Assembly (NCBI GenBank): GCA_023228445.1
Contig: JALOBD010000001.1
Location: 11,902 to 75,901 of the forward strand
Length of the DNA stretch: 64,000 nt
Reading direction: 5' to 3'
From: Sphaerochaeta sp.
GTDB lineage: Bacteria; Spirochaetota; Spirochaetia; Sphaerochaetales; Sphaerochaetaceae
The notes under the pieces are model-generated. The model was not told the origin of the DNA. It saw nothing but the letters and a program-made list of their open reading frames with translations, and did not search any database. Of the stretch, positions 55,165 through 63,592 are shown piece by piece; within the stretch, counting starts at the first letter, position 1; every line of letters begins with the position of its first letter. The translations under genes were made by a program, and so were the position numbers.

Positions 55165-56841
55165 ATGGAATTTACGAAATTACCCTTAAGTGAGCAGGTG
55201 CTCAAAGGCGTTGAGGCAGCAGGCTTCAGCGTGTGTACCGAGGTACAGGCAAAGGTGCTCCCCGTCAGTTTGACGGGGCGCGATGTGATGGTCCAGTCGA
55301 AGACTGGCAGTGGAAAGACAGCAATCTATGTACTGACGATCCTGGAGGCGATGGCCAAGGCCCGGGCGGCGGGAAAATCCGACCCCAAGGCCCTGATCAT
55401 CGCTCCCACGCGCGAGCTTGCCGTCCAGATTGAGGAGGATACGGCCAAGCTTTCGGTTGCGGTCAAGGACCTGGTGGTCGGCTCCTTCTTCGGTGGTGTC
55501 GGCTACGGAAAGCAAGATGAGTTGATCGAGCAGGGGTGTGACATCTTCGTCGCCACCCCCGGTCGGATCCTTGACTACCAGAAGATGCACAAGATCGACT
55601 TCCGTCAGTTCGACATCTTCGTCGTCGATGAGGCCGACCGCCTCTTCGACATGGGCTTCTACCCGGATATCCAACGGATGTTCAGCCTGCTCAGGCCGTG
55701 CACCGAGCGCCAGACGATGCTCTTCTCTGCCACGCTCGGTACCAAGGTGCGCAACCTCGCCTGGTCGTTCATGAACGAACCGGTCGAGATCGAGGTCGAG
55801 CCTGAGGAGGTCACCGTCAAGTTGATCACCCAAGAGCTCTACCACATCTCCAAAGCGGAGAAGTTCGGCCTCTTCCTCTACCTGCTCAAGGAGCAAAACC
55901 CGGCAAACTGCCTGATCTTCGCCAACACAAAAGCCCGGTGCATCGAGGTGGCCAAGCGCCTCTCCCTCAACGGGTACCCGGCCAAGTACCTGATGGGTGA
56001 CATGATCCAGTCCAAGCGCCTGGAGACGATCGACCGGATGAAAGAGGGCAAGCTCAGCTTTCTGGTAGCCACCGATGTCGCTGCCCGGGGCTTGCAGATC
56101 GATGACTTGGAGATGGTGGTCAACTACGACATCCCCGATGACTATGAGAGCTACGTGCATCGCATCGGGCGCACCGCCCGGGCGGGGAAGAGCGGCAAGT
56201 CGATCACCCTCGCAGACGAGGAGTATGTCTTCAACCTCGAGGCGATTGAAACCTTCATCCAGATGAAAATCCCGGTGATCTGGCCCGATATGGACGAGGT
56301 GGCCAAGATCGAGGACAAGAGTGCCCATAAGAGCTTTCGTGACTTGGTCAGCCGTGATGAGTACTCCTTCGCCTCCGACCGTCGTGGCGGGGCGCGGGGT
56401 ACCCGCAGCGGTGGGCGGCGCAGCAGTGGTCCGCCCGCAGGACGTGCGCGCAGTAGCGGAGGCAGGCAAAGTGGGCCTCGCCCCAAACCCAAGAGCGGAC
56501 CGCGCAAGAGTAGCGGCCAGGTGCAGGGCGGGCGGCGGCGGCCACCAGAGCCGAGGCGATCGGGCGGATCATCCAAGAGCTACGCCCAGATCCAGGCCCT
56601 TTCGCTTGATGAGCGGCTCGCCTACTACAAGGAGCAGTACCAGAAGGAGAGTGGCGCACAAGTGGGCGGGTCCAGACCCACTGAGACCCGTGAGAGACGA
56701 CCAGCTCAACAGCAGCGACCGCCACAGCCGGTAGCAAAGCCAGCGGCCAAACCACCGGTGGAAGCGATGAAGGGAGAAACGAAGAAGAAGGGCTCCTTCT
56801 TCACACGGCTCCTGGGCAAGGGGAAGAAGAGAGATGCTTAA
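55165..56841 (+). CDS. DEAD-box RNA helicase with long basic tail
   Basis: The 558-residue protein has the helicase core (about residues 1-390). It includes the Q motif start FTKLPLSEQVLKG, motif I SKTGSGKTA, Ia PTRELAVQ, II VVDEADRLFDMGF, III SAT, V TDVAARGLQ and VI HRIGRTARAG. The C-terminal 170 residues are basic and low-complexity (RGG-like, Pro and Lys/Arg rich), probably an RNA-binding extension. It likely unwinds structured RNA or assists ribosome assembly. The ribosome site (AAAGG) is weak. The ABC-exporter gene overlaps its end by eight bases. Confidence 0.92.
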   Translation: MEFTKLPLSEQVLKGVEAAGFSVCTEVQAKVLPVSLTGRDVMVQSKTGSGKTAIYVLTILEAMAKARAAGKSDPKALIIAPTRELAVQIEEDTAKLSVAVKDLVVGSFFGGVGYGKQDELIEQGCDIFVATPGRILDYQKMHKIDFRQFDIFVVDEADRLFDMGFYPDIQRMFSLLRPCTERQTMLFSATLGTKVRNLAWSFMNEPVEIEVEPEEVTVKLITQELYHISKAEKFGLFLYLLKEQNPANCLIFANTKARCIEVAKRLSLNGYPAKYLMGDMIQSKRLETIDRMKEGKLSFLVATDVAARGLQIDDLEMVVNYDIPDDYESYVHRIGRTARAGKSGKSITLADEEYVFNLEAIETFIQMKIPVIWPDMDEVAKIEDKSAHKSFRDLVSRDEYSFASDRRGGARGTRSGGRRSSGPPAGRARSSGGRQSGPRPKPKSGPRKSSGQVQGGRRRPPEPRRSGGSSKSYAQIQALSLDERLAYYKEQYQKESGAQVGGSRPTETRERRPAQQQRPPQPVAKPAAKPPVEAMKGETKKKGSFFTRLLGKGKKRDA

Positions 56842-58552
56842 GCGGTTTGTTACCTACTACCGGCCCTACAAGGGACTCTTCTTCCTCGACATGGGAGTTG
56901 CCGTCATCGCGAGCATCCTCTCGATCCTCGTGCCAACGTTGACGCGCCAGCTCTTGCGAGTCGATATCCCTGAGAAGAACTTCTCCAACATGGTCTTCAT
57001 CTTTGCCATGATGCTGCTCATCTACATCATCATGGCGATCTGTCAGTACATCCGCATGACCTGGGGGCACATCCTCGGGGTGAAGATGGAGACCGATATG
57101 CGCAGTGAGCTCTTCGCCCACCTGCAAAAACTCTCATTCGGCTACTTTGATAAGACGAAGACGGGGCATATGATGAGCCGGATCACCAACGATCTCTTCC
57201 AGATCACCGAGATGGCCCACCATGCCCCGGAGGATTTGATCATCAGCGTGGCCACCATCACCGGCTCCTACATCCTGATGTTCCGCTACAATCCTCTCCT
57301 GGCCCTCGTTTCGTTGATTCCGTTGCCCATCATGGTCTTCTACGGCATCCACTTCGGGCATCGGATGAAGGCGACCTTCCGCCGGGTGCGCTCCACGGTT
57401 GCCGATGTGAACAGCAACGTAGAGAACTCGCTGTTGGGAATCCGGGAGGTGAAGTCCTTCGGTCGCGAGACGTTCCAGCAGAAGAAGTTCAACCAGGTCA
57501 ACGACGTGTTGCGGGACAGCAAGGTTGCCCAGTATCGGGTCATGGGCTCCTACCACGCCGGCATCGGCTTCTTCCGTCAGCTCTACTACTTCTTCACCAT
57601 CGCCGGCGGGGCGATCCTCATCTACTTCGGCAAGGTCGAGTCCTACGATCTGGTCACCTTCATCCTCTACGTCGGGGTGGTCCTGCCCCCCATCGATCGG
57701 CTGATCAACTTCACCGAGCAGCTGCAAGAGGGGATGGCAAGCTTTGAGCGCTTCGCCCAGGTGATGGATGAGGACCCCACGATCAAGGACGCCAAGGATG
57801 CCAAGGCGCTGAAGGTCACCGAAGGGACGGTGGTCTTCGAGCACGTCGACTTCCGCTACGAGACAAGCGCCGATGCGATCCTCAGCGACATCGATGTGAC
57901 CATCGCCGGTGGGTCGACGGTTGCCATCGTCGGGGAGAGCGGGGCGGGCAAGTCGACCTTCGCCAGCTTGATGCCCCGCTTCTACGAGCCCACCGGTGGC
58001 AGGATCCTCATCGACGGACAGGACATCCTATCGGTGCGCCAGAGCTCGCTGCGCAAGAACATCGGCTTTGTCCAACAGAACATCTTCCTCTTCGACGGGT
58101 CGATCAGGGAGAACCTGCGCTACGGCAGTGTCGATGCCACCGATGAGGAGATGTGGGACGCCCTCGATGCAGCCAACCTCGGCACCTTTGTCCGCTCCTT
58201 GCCCCTCGGCCTCGATACCGAGGTGGGGGAGCGGGGGATGTTGCTCTCCGGCGGACAGAAGCAGCGCATCTCCATTGCCCGGGTCTTCTTGAAGAATCCC
58301 CCGATCCTCATCTTCGACGAGGCGACCAGCAGCCTGGACACCGAGAGCGAGGAGCTGATCGTCGAGGCGTTCGAGCGCCTCTCGACCGGTCGCACCGCCA
58401 TCGTCATCGCCCACCGCCTCACCACCATCAAGGGGGCGGATACGATTCTCGTGTTGGACAAAGGCCGGCTGGTAGAGAGCGGGGGCCACGACGAGCTCTT
58501 GCACAAGGGCGGCCAGTATGCCAAGCTCTATAAAACCCAGGAGTACAGCTGA
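56834..58552 (+). CDS. ABC exporter, MsbA-like half transporter
   Basis: The 572-residue protein has six membrane segments (about 1-310) and an ATPase domain. That domain has Walker A GESGAGKSTF, Q-loop FVQQNIFLFDGSI, signature [15 protein letters not shown], Walker B ILIFDEATSSLD and IAHRLTTIK. It is a full ABC-type half transporter that dimerises to export lipids or other hydrophobic compounds. The specific substrate is not known. It overlaps the DEAD-box gene by eight bases, and plsC follows after 14 bases. Confidence 0.93.
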   Translation: MLKRFVTYYRPYKGLFFLDMGVAVIASILSILVPTLTRQLLRVDIPEKNFSNMVFIFAMMLLIYIIMAICQYIRMTWGHILGVKMETDMRSELFAHLQKLSFGYFDKTKTGHMMSRITNDLFQITEMAHHAPEDLIISVATITGSYILMFRYNPLLALVSLIPLPIMVFYGIHFGHRMKATFRRVRSTVADVNSNVENSLLGIREVKSFGRETFQQKKFNQVNDVLRDSKVAQYRVMGSYHAGIGFFRQLYYFFTIAGGAILIYFGKVESYDLVTFILYVGVVLPPIDRLINFTEQLQEGMASFERFAQVMDEDPTIKDAKDAKALKVTEGTVVFEHVDFRYETSADAILSDIDVTIAGGSTVAIVGESGAGKSTFASLMPRFYEPTGGRILIDGQDILSVRQSSLRKNIGFVQQNIFLFDGSIRENLRYGSVDATDEEMWDALDAANLGTFVRSLPLGLDTEVGERGMLLSGGQKQRISIARVFLKNPPILIFDEATSSLDTESEELIVEAFERLSTGRTAIVIAHRLTTIKGADTILVLDKGRLVESGGHDELLHKGGQYAKLYKTQEYS

Positions 58553-58566
58553 CGGGACCAACGCCT

Positions 58567-59295
58567 ATGAAACAGATCAGAATTGCCTTTGCCGCCCTCT
58601 TCATCATCCCCATCCTCGCCCTCTCCCCCCTCTACGCCTTCCTGCCGGCAGCGTTCATGAAAGGGGAGGCCAAGGATCGGTACCTCAGGCGGTGCGGCCA
58701 CTTCATCGGCAGTTCCATCTGCTTCTTTTTGGGCGTCCGAGTCCACGTCGATGGACAGGAGAACGTCCCCGACGGGGGCAACATCTGCTACATGAGCAAC
58801 CACCAGTCGATGCTTGACATCGCCTCCTTCGTCGGGCCCGCACGCTTGTGGGCGAGCGTCATCGTCAAGGCGGAGATCAAGAAGGTACCGGTCATCAACA
58901 TGTGGTGCACGGCCCTTGACTGCGTCTACATTGAGCGCAAGAGTCCCCATGACTCCATCAAGGCAATCTTCCGGGGAGTGGAGAAGCTCAAGGAGGGGGG
59001 CAATATGCTCATCTACCCCGAAGGGACGCGAAGCAAGAGCGGAGCGATCGGAGAGATGAAGAACGGGAGTCTGAAGCTAGCCACCCGCGCCAAGGCGACC
59101 ATCGTGCCGGTCACGGTCAAGGGGATGCGCGCCGGCCTTGAATTGATCAAGAACTTCAAGATCGTCGACGCCTACGTCTCCATCGGAGAACCCATTCCCA
59201 CCGCTGATCTGGATGATGAGGCCATCAAAGGCCTCGACCAGGTCGTCTACGGCGCGATCGCCAAGCGATACGAAGAGTTGCCTGGCCAAAACTAG
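58567..59295 (+). CDS. plsC: 1-acyl-sn-glycerol-3-phosphate acyltransferase
   Basis: The 242-residue enzyme has a membrane segment at the start (about 5-22), the acyltransferase catalytic motif SNHQSMLDI (NHxxxxD type, about residues 78-86), and the substrate motif IYPEGTRSKSG. It makes phosphatidic acid from lysophosphatidic acid and acyl donors. It lies directly after the ABC exporter with a 14-base gap, and the ECF ATPase gene follows after seven bases. Confidence 0.93.
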   Translation: MKQIRIAFAALFIIPILALSPLYAFLPAAFMKGEAKDRYLRRCGHFIGSSICFFLGVRVHVDGQENVPDGGNICYMSNHQSMLDIASFVGPARLWASVIVKAEIKKVPVINMWCTALDCVYIERKSPHDSIKAIFRGVEKLKEGGNMLIYPEGTRSKSGAIGEMKNGSLKLATRAKATIVPVTVKGMRAGLELIKNFKIVDAYVSIGEPIPTADLDDEAIKGLDQVVYGAIAKRYEELPGQN

Positions 59296-59302
59296 GGATT
59301 GT

Positions 59303-60727
59303 ATGGCACACGCCCTCACCATCAATAACCTCAGGTTTTCCTACCTCTCCTACCAGGAGCGTTCAAATGAGCCGCTCTTTTGTGACCTCTCCCTCTCGAT
59401 CGAAGAGGGGGAGCGGGTCCTGCTGCTCGCCCCCTTCGACATGGGCAAGACGACGCTGGCCAAGATCATCGGTGGGGTGTGCCCCAAGTACTTTCCCGGT
59501 ACCATGACAGGTTCGATCACCCTCTTTGGCACCGACTTGAGTACTGTAGAGCCGTGGCAGTTGCTCACCGAGGTGGGGTATGTCTCCCAGAACCCCGCCG
59601 AGCAGTTCATCGCCACCACCGTCGAGGAGGAGATCGCCTTCCCCTTGGAGTCGCTCGGTCTTTCCAGAGCGGAGATGAGGGAGCGCATCGCCACAGTCCT
59701 TGAAGCGTGGGGGCTGGCACACCTCGGTGATGCCAATGAGAGTGAGCTCAGCGGTGGGGAGCGCAAGCGGGTGCTCCTGGCCATCCAACAGGCCCTCTCA
59801 CCCCGTCTCTGGCTCCTCGATGAACCCTTCGACGACCTCGATCCTGTTTGGCGGGTACGCCTGAAGGAGACGATTTTGGCCGGTGGCAAGACCACGCTGG
59901 TGTTGGCAAGCCGGTACCTTGCCGACTTTGCCGATCTCTTTGATCGGGTGCTGCTGCTCGATGAGCGGCGCATCGTCGCGTTACCGCTGCGAGAGTCCCT
60001 CTCTCGTTTCTCGACCCTCTGCGGCGATGACAAGCCCAGCCCGTTGCTGGACCAGACGATCGAAGATCAGAGGAGGACAACGCTCAGTGCAGGGGCACTG
60101 GCGGTGGAGCGCAAGCGGCGCAGTACGACGAGCACCCCGCCCTTTGAGATGACCGTCGACTCCTTTGCGCTGGAGAGCGGCGAGCTGGTGACGCTCACCG
60201 GAGCCAATGGCAGTGGCAAGAGCTCTTTCAGCCGCTTGCTCTGCGGTCTCGATGAGCCGAAGAGGGGGGTGATCGCCATCGACGGGAAGCGCCAAAGTAC
60301 CAAGGAGCTCAACCGGAGCGTCGGCTACCTCTTCCAAAACCCCGACCTCCAGATCTTTCTGCCAACCGTTGAGGAGGAGCTCTCCTGGTCGCTGAGGAGA
60401 CGGCGCGAGCTCTCGAGCAGCGAAATCGCTGAACGAGTCGGTTTTGCCGCAGACCTCTTCGCCCTCGACCTTGGCGATACCCCGACGACGATGAGCTACC
60501 CCAAGCGCAAGGCGTTGCAGGCGGCGGTGTACTACCTCTTGGATCGTCCCTTCTACATCCTCGACGAGCTGGATAGCGCCCTCACGTACCACAGTGCGCT
60601 CTCCATCATGGCAAGCCTGCGCCAGCGCGGTTCAGGGATCCTGCTCATCACGCACGACCGGCTCTTTGCCGCCAAGGTGGAGGGCAGAGCCTATACCATC
60701 GAAGCGGGGAGGTTGATCGAGCGATGA
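59303..60727 (+). CDS. ECF transporter fused ATPase (EcfA-EcfA')
   Basis: The 474-residue protein fuses two EcfA-type ATPases. Domain 1 has a Walker A reading LLAPFDMGKTT (about 40-50, first Gly replaced by Ala), signature LSGGERKRV (about 149-157), Walker B LWLLDEP, and a switch position reading LASRYL instead of a TH motif. Domain 2 has a canonical Walker A GANGSGKSS (about 299), a degenerate signature MSYPKRKAL in place of LSGGQ, Walker B ILDEL, and a normal LITHDR switch. It powers the ECF vitamin transporter with the EcfT and S subunits encoded next. The start at 59303 has AGGGA upstream. Confidence 0.88.
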   Translation: MAHALTINNLRFSYLSYQERSNEPLFCDLSLSIEEGERVLLLAPFDMGKTTLAKIIGGVCPKYFPGTMTGSITLFGTDLSTVEPWQLLTEVGYVSQNPAEQFIATTVEEEIAFPLESLGLSRAEMRERIATVLEAWGLAHLGDANESELSGGERKRVLLAIQQALSPRLWLLDEPFDDLDPVWRVRLKETILAGGKTTLVLASRYLADFADLFDRVLLLDERRIVALPLRESLSRFSTLCGDDKPSPLLDQTIEDQRRTTLSAGALAVERKRRSTTSTPPFEMTVDSFALESGELVTLTGANGSGKSSFSRLLCGLDEPKRGVIAIDGKRQSTKELNRSVGYLFQNPDLQIFLPTVEEELSWSLRRRRELSSSEIAERVGFAADLFALDLGDTPTTMSYPKRKALQAAVYYLLDRPFYILDELDSALTYHSALSIMASLRQRGSGILLITHDRLFAAKVEGRAYTIEAGRLIER

Positions 60728-61491
60728 ACACCTCAGCATTCGTTGCCGGCAACGGCTGGCTCTACCGCTTCGACCCCCGTGCCAAGATCCTCTTGATGGT
60801 GCTCCTCTGCATCTTCTTCTTCCTGCCCATCACCCTGTTGGGCCTCTTTTTGTCAGTACTCCTCGTCATTGCAGTGGGGTGGCGCAACACCGGGACAAAG
60901 AACATCAAAGGAGTCTTCCTCTCCATCGCACCGATGCTGCTCTTCATGCTCCTCTTCTCTCCCTTCAACGTCCGCAGTGGCGAACCGCTGTGGAGGATCG
61001 GGGCGGTGACCATCATCACCGTTGAGGGGGCGCTCCAGGCGCTGCGCCTCGCCTGTCGTTTTATCGGCATCACCTACGTATGTACGCTGCTCTTCGCCAC
61101 CACCGTGATGGGGGAGATCATGCTGGCCCTCCGCTTCTGGAGACTGCCCTACAAGGCGGCGTTGGTGGTGACCCTCTCCTTTACCTACATCCCCTTCATC
61201 GCCGAGAGCTTCTCCCAGATCGCCGAGAGTCACCGCCTCAGGGAGGCAGCGCTTGAGGAGCGGAAGAACTACATCCAGCGCCTCAAGGACCTGGTGCCCA
61301 CCTTGACCAGCGTGCTGGTCGTAGCGTTGCGTTCGATTCCCAACCTGGCGATGAGTTTGGAGATGCGGGGCCTGGGGCGCAGCGAGCGGCGCACGAGCTA
61401 CCGAAGCCTCGACTCCTACACCCGTCTATTTACCGATTTTGTCATTTCCATTACTATTGTCACTATGCTTTGGCTGATCTTCAAAGCATAG
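60724..61491 (+). CDS. ecfT: ECF transporter T component (EcfT)
   Basis: The 255-residue membrane protein has five or more hydrophobic segments and the cytosolic coupling helices with the Arg motifs ESHRLREAAL and LEMRGLGRSERR. In the EcfT/CbiQ family both motifs are usually Ala-Arg-Gly-like; the first is changed here. It couples the ATPases to the substrate-binding S component. It overlaps the ATPase gene by four bases, and the S component gene starts 11 bases after it. Confidence 0.88.
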   Translation: MNTSAFVAGNGWLYRFDPRAKILLMVLLCIFFFLPITLLGLFLSVLLVIAVGWRNTGTKNIKGVFLSIAPMLLFMLLFSPFNVRSGEPLWRIGAVTIITVEGALQALRLACRFIGITYVCTLLFATTVMGEIMLALRFWRLPYKAALVVTLSFTYIPFIAESFSQIAESHRLREAALEERKNYIQRLKDLVPTLTSVLVVALRSIPNLAMSLEMRGLGRSERRTSYRSLDSYTRLFTDFVISITIVTMLWLIFKA

Positions 61492-61501
61492 GAGACTTAC
61501 C

Positions 61502-62023
61502 ATGCAACACAATAAGAATGCGCTCAAGATTGCCGTGACCGCGGTGTTGACGGCGGTCGTCGTCGTCTTCACCATGATCGTCAGGATCCCGACGGCAAAG
61601 GGGTATCTCAACCTCTGCGACGTGGCCATCTGCTTCATCGCCTTCACCTTCGGCCCCACTTCTGCCTTCATCGCAGCAGGGCTGGGCACCGCATTGGCTG
61701 ATCTGATCAGCGGCTACGCCCAGTGGGCGCCGATCTCGTTCGCTGTCCACGGTTTGGAGGGGCTGCTCATTGCCCTCATCGTCCGCAGTCGCAACGGAAG
61801 CGAGGCATCCATCGTGAAAAAGATCCTTGCCGGCATCGTCTGCATGGCCACTGTCTCACTCGGATACTTCGCCCTCTCAGCGCTCTTTATCAGCACCGTA
61901 GCGGTCGCCGCTGCCGAGATTCCGGGCAACCTTGCCCAAAGCGCTGTGGGCTTCGTCCTTGGCCTCGGCGTCTCGTCAGCCGTCAAGCGTGCCTATCCAC
62001 CGGTACGCTCCCTCTCTTGGTAG
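61502..62023 (+). CDS. ECF transporter S component
   Basis: The 173-residue membrane protein has about five to six hydrophobic segments with the S-component pattern: an N-terminal ALKIAVTAVLTA (Ala-rich ATPase-contact helix) and the loop FGPTSAFIAAGLGTALADLISGY. These bind a vitamin or small molecule and give the transporter its specificity. The substrate is not readable. The surrounding ATPase-T-S gene order makes a dedicated group I-type ECF transporter likely. Confidence 0.85.
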   Translation: MQHNKNALKIAVTAVLTAVVVVFTMIVRIPTAKGYLNLCDVAICFIAFTFGPTSAFIAAGLGTALADLISGYAQWAPISFAVHGLEGLLIALIVRSRNGSEASIVKKILAGIVCMATVSLGYFALSALFISTVAVAAAEIPGNLAQSAVGFVLGLGVSSAVKRAYPPVRSLSW

Positions 62024-62032
62024 GAGTACCCC

Positions 62033-63253
62033 ATGCACCATACCGTAGCCATCTACACCAACGGTGAACACGCTGTTCATCACCTCGCCCGTGCCGTGCG
62101 GAGCCTTGGCGTCTACAGCCAGGTCGTCTTCACAGCGCAGATGCTCGCGTCCCTCAACGCCCAGGCCATCATCCTCTGTGACAATACCCCGGCTCCTGAC
62201 TCCCCCCTGGCGATGCTTGCCATCGACAGCACCAAGCCCATCGACGTGGAGCGGCTCAAGCACTTCCTCTTCGAGAGGGCCGCGCTCTCGGCCACCTGGA
62301 GCATGGAGGCGTTCATCGAGAGCCAGATAACACGTATCAAGGAGCAGGTGGGTGACAAGCGGGTCCTGCTCGGTCTCTCCGGTGGGGTGGACAGTTCGGT
62401 TGCCGCCCTGCTCATCCACCGGGCCATCGGTGAGCAATTGGTCTGCGTCTTCGTTGACCACGGTCTCCTGCGCAAAGGAGAGGCTGCGATGGTGGAGCAG
62501 CTCTTTCGCGAGCACTATAAGATCAACTTGGTCACTGTGGATGCAGAGCAACGCTTCTTGGATGCACTGAGCGGTGTCATCGATCCCGAAGAGAAGCGCA
62601 AGATCATCGGTCGCCTCTTCATCGATACCTTCTCCGACACCGCTCGCAGCCTCGGCGAGATTCCCTTCCTGGCCCAAGGCACCATCTACGCTGATGTCAT
62701 TGAGAGTGAGAATCCTGCGAAAGCCGGAGAGCTTGCCATCAAGAGCCATCACAACGTCGGCGGTCTTCCCGCTGACTTGAAATGGGAGCTCGTCGAACCG
62801 CTGCGTGAGCTCTTCAAGGACGAAGTACGCCAGCTGGGGAGAACCTTGGGTCTTCCCACTGAGCTTCTCGCCCGCCACCCCTTCCCGGGACCGGGCTTGG
62901 GGGTGCGTTGTGTGGGAGCGGTGACCAAGGAGCGCCTCGATACCCTGCGTGAAGTGGACGCAATCTTCATCGAAGAGGTGCGCAGTGCCGGTCTCTATGA
63001 CGAGATCTTCCAGGCTATCGCCTGCCTGCTGCCGGTCAAGAGCGTGGGCATCCGGGATGGAGAGCGCAGCCACCAGGAGGTCTGCACCTTGAGAGCCGTC
63101 CAAAGCGTCGATGCGATCCACGCAACGTGGTACCCCTTTGATGCGAATCTCCTGAGATCCATCTCAACGAGAATCCTCTCAGAGGTACCCACCGTCAGCC
63201 GGGTGCTCTACGACATCAGCGACAAGCCGCCGGCCACCATTGAGTGGGAGTGA
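62033..63253 (+). CDS. guaA: GMP synthase lacking the glutaminase domain
   Basis: The 406-residue protein ends with the full GMP-synthase ATP pyrophosphatase and dimerisation domains. It has LGLSGGVDSSVAAL (about 112-125), FVDHGLLRKGE, IKSHHNVGGLP, RHPFPGPGLGVR and the final YDISDKPPATIEWE. The N-terminus has only about 95 residues where normal GuaA has about 200. A piece (LARAVRSLGVYSQVVF) still resembles the start of the amidotransferase domain, but the nucleophile Cys and the His/Glu of the glutaminase are absent. The enzyme should use free ammonia or a separate glutaminase. A GGTAGGAG site precedes the ATG. Confidence 0.93.
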   Translation: MHHTVAIYTNGEHAVHHLARAVRSLGVYSQVVFTAQMLASLNAQAIILCDNTPAPDSPLAMLAIDSTKPIDVERLKHFLFERAALSATWSMEAFIESQITRIKEQVGDKRVLLGLSGGVDSSVAALLIHRAIGEQLVCVFVDHGLLRKGEAAMVEQLFREHYKINLVTVDAEQRFLDALSGVIDPEEKRKIIGRLFIDTFSDTARSLGEIPFLAQGTIYADVIESENPAKAGELAIKSHHNVGGLPADLKWELVEPLRELFKDEVRQLGRTLGLPTELLARHPFPGPGLGVRCVGAVTKERLDTLREVDAIFIEEVRSAGLYDEIFQAIACLLPVKSVGIRDGERSHQEVCTLRAVQSVDAIHATWYPFDANLLRSISTRILSEVPTVSRVLYDISDKPPATIEWE

Positions 63254-63592
63254 TAGTATCACCAGGTGGCGGAATCTTTATCCCTATAGCTCTAAACATT
63301 ATTGGTTCAAGAACAGCGGAGCGTATTTCGATAGTAGTACACAGCCATATAGTATGAACATAATTAGGATCATAATAGCGAATACAACCTAATCAATGCG
63401 TTTGGTTGTGAAAAGATTCACTATAAGCTGAATCAATATGAAAAATGCATCTTGTAATGCATCTTTTTGCAGGTATAGCTTGTATCACACAAAAGTGGGT
63501 GTGAAAAGTGTACCTAAAAGAATAAAAGTCGTCGTATTTTATGTTGTGCTTTGATAGTAATGTAATCACCCTGTTGTTGTGAGGTGATAGTG
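63254..63592. other. AT-rich intergenic region
   Basis: These 339 bases are clearly more AT-rich than the surrounding genome. No supported gene or RNA is seen. A weak hairpin around two ATGCAT palindromes (63441-63468) and an imperfect symmetrical stretch after guaA are the only structures noted. The region may mark a boundary to acquired DNA. Confidence 0.5.

Noticed and set aside
55186..56469. A 427-codon minus-strand open frame
   Set aside because: It is opposite the DEAD-box helicase, whose motifs are complete.
63441..63468. Possible terminator built on two ATGCAT palindromes with A- and T-runs
   Set aside because: The stem is short, AT-only and bulged, and no gene clearly ends at it.
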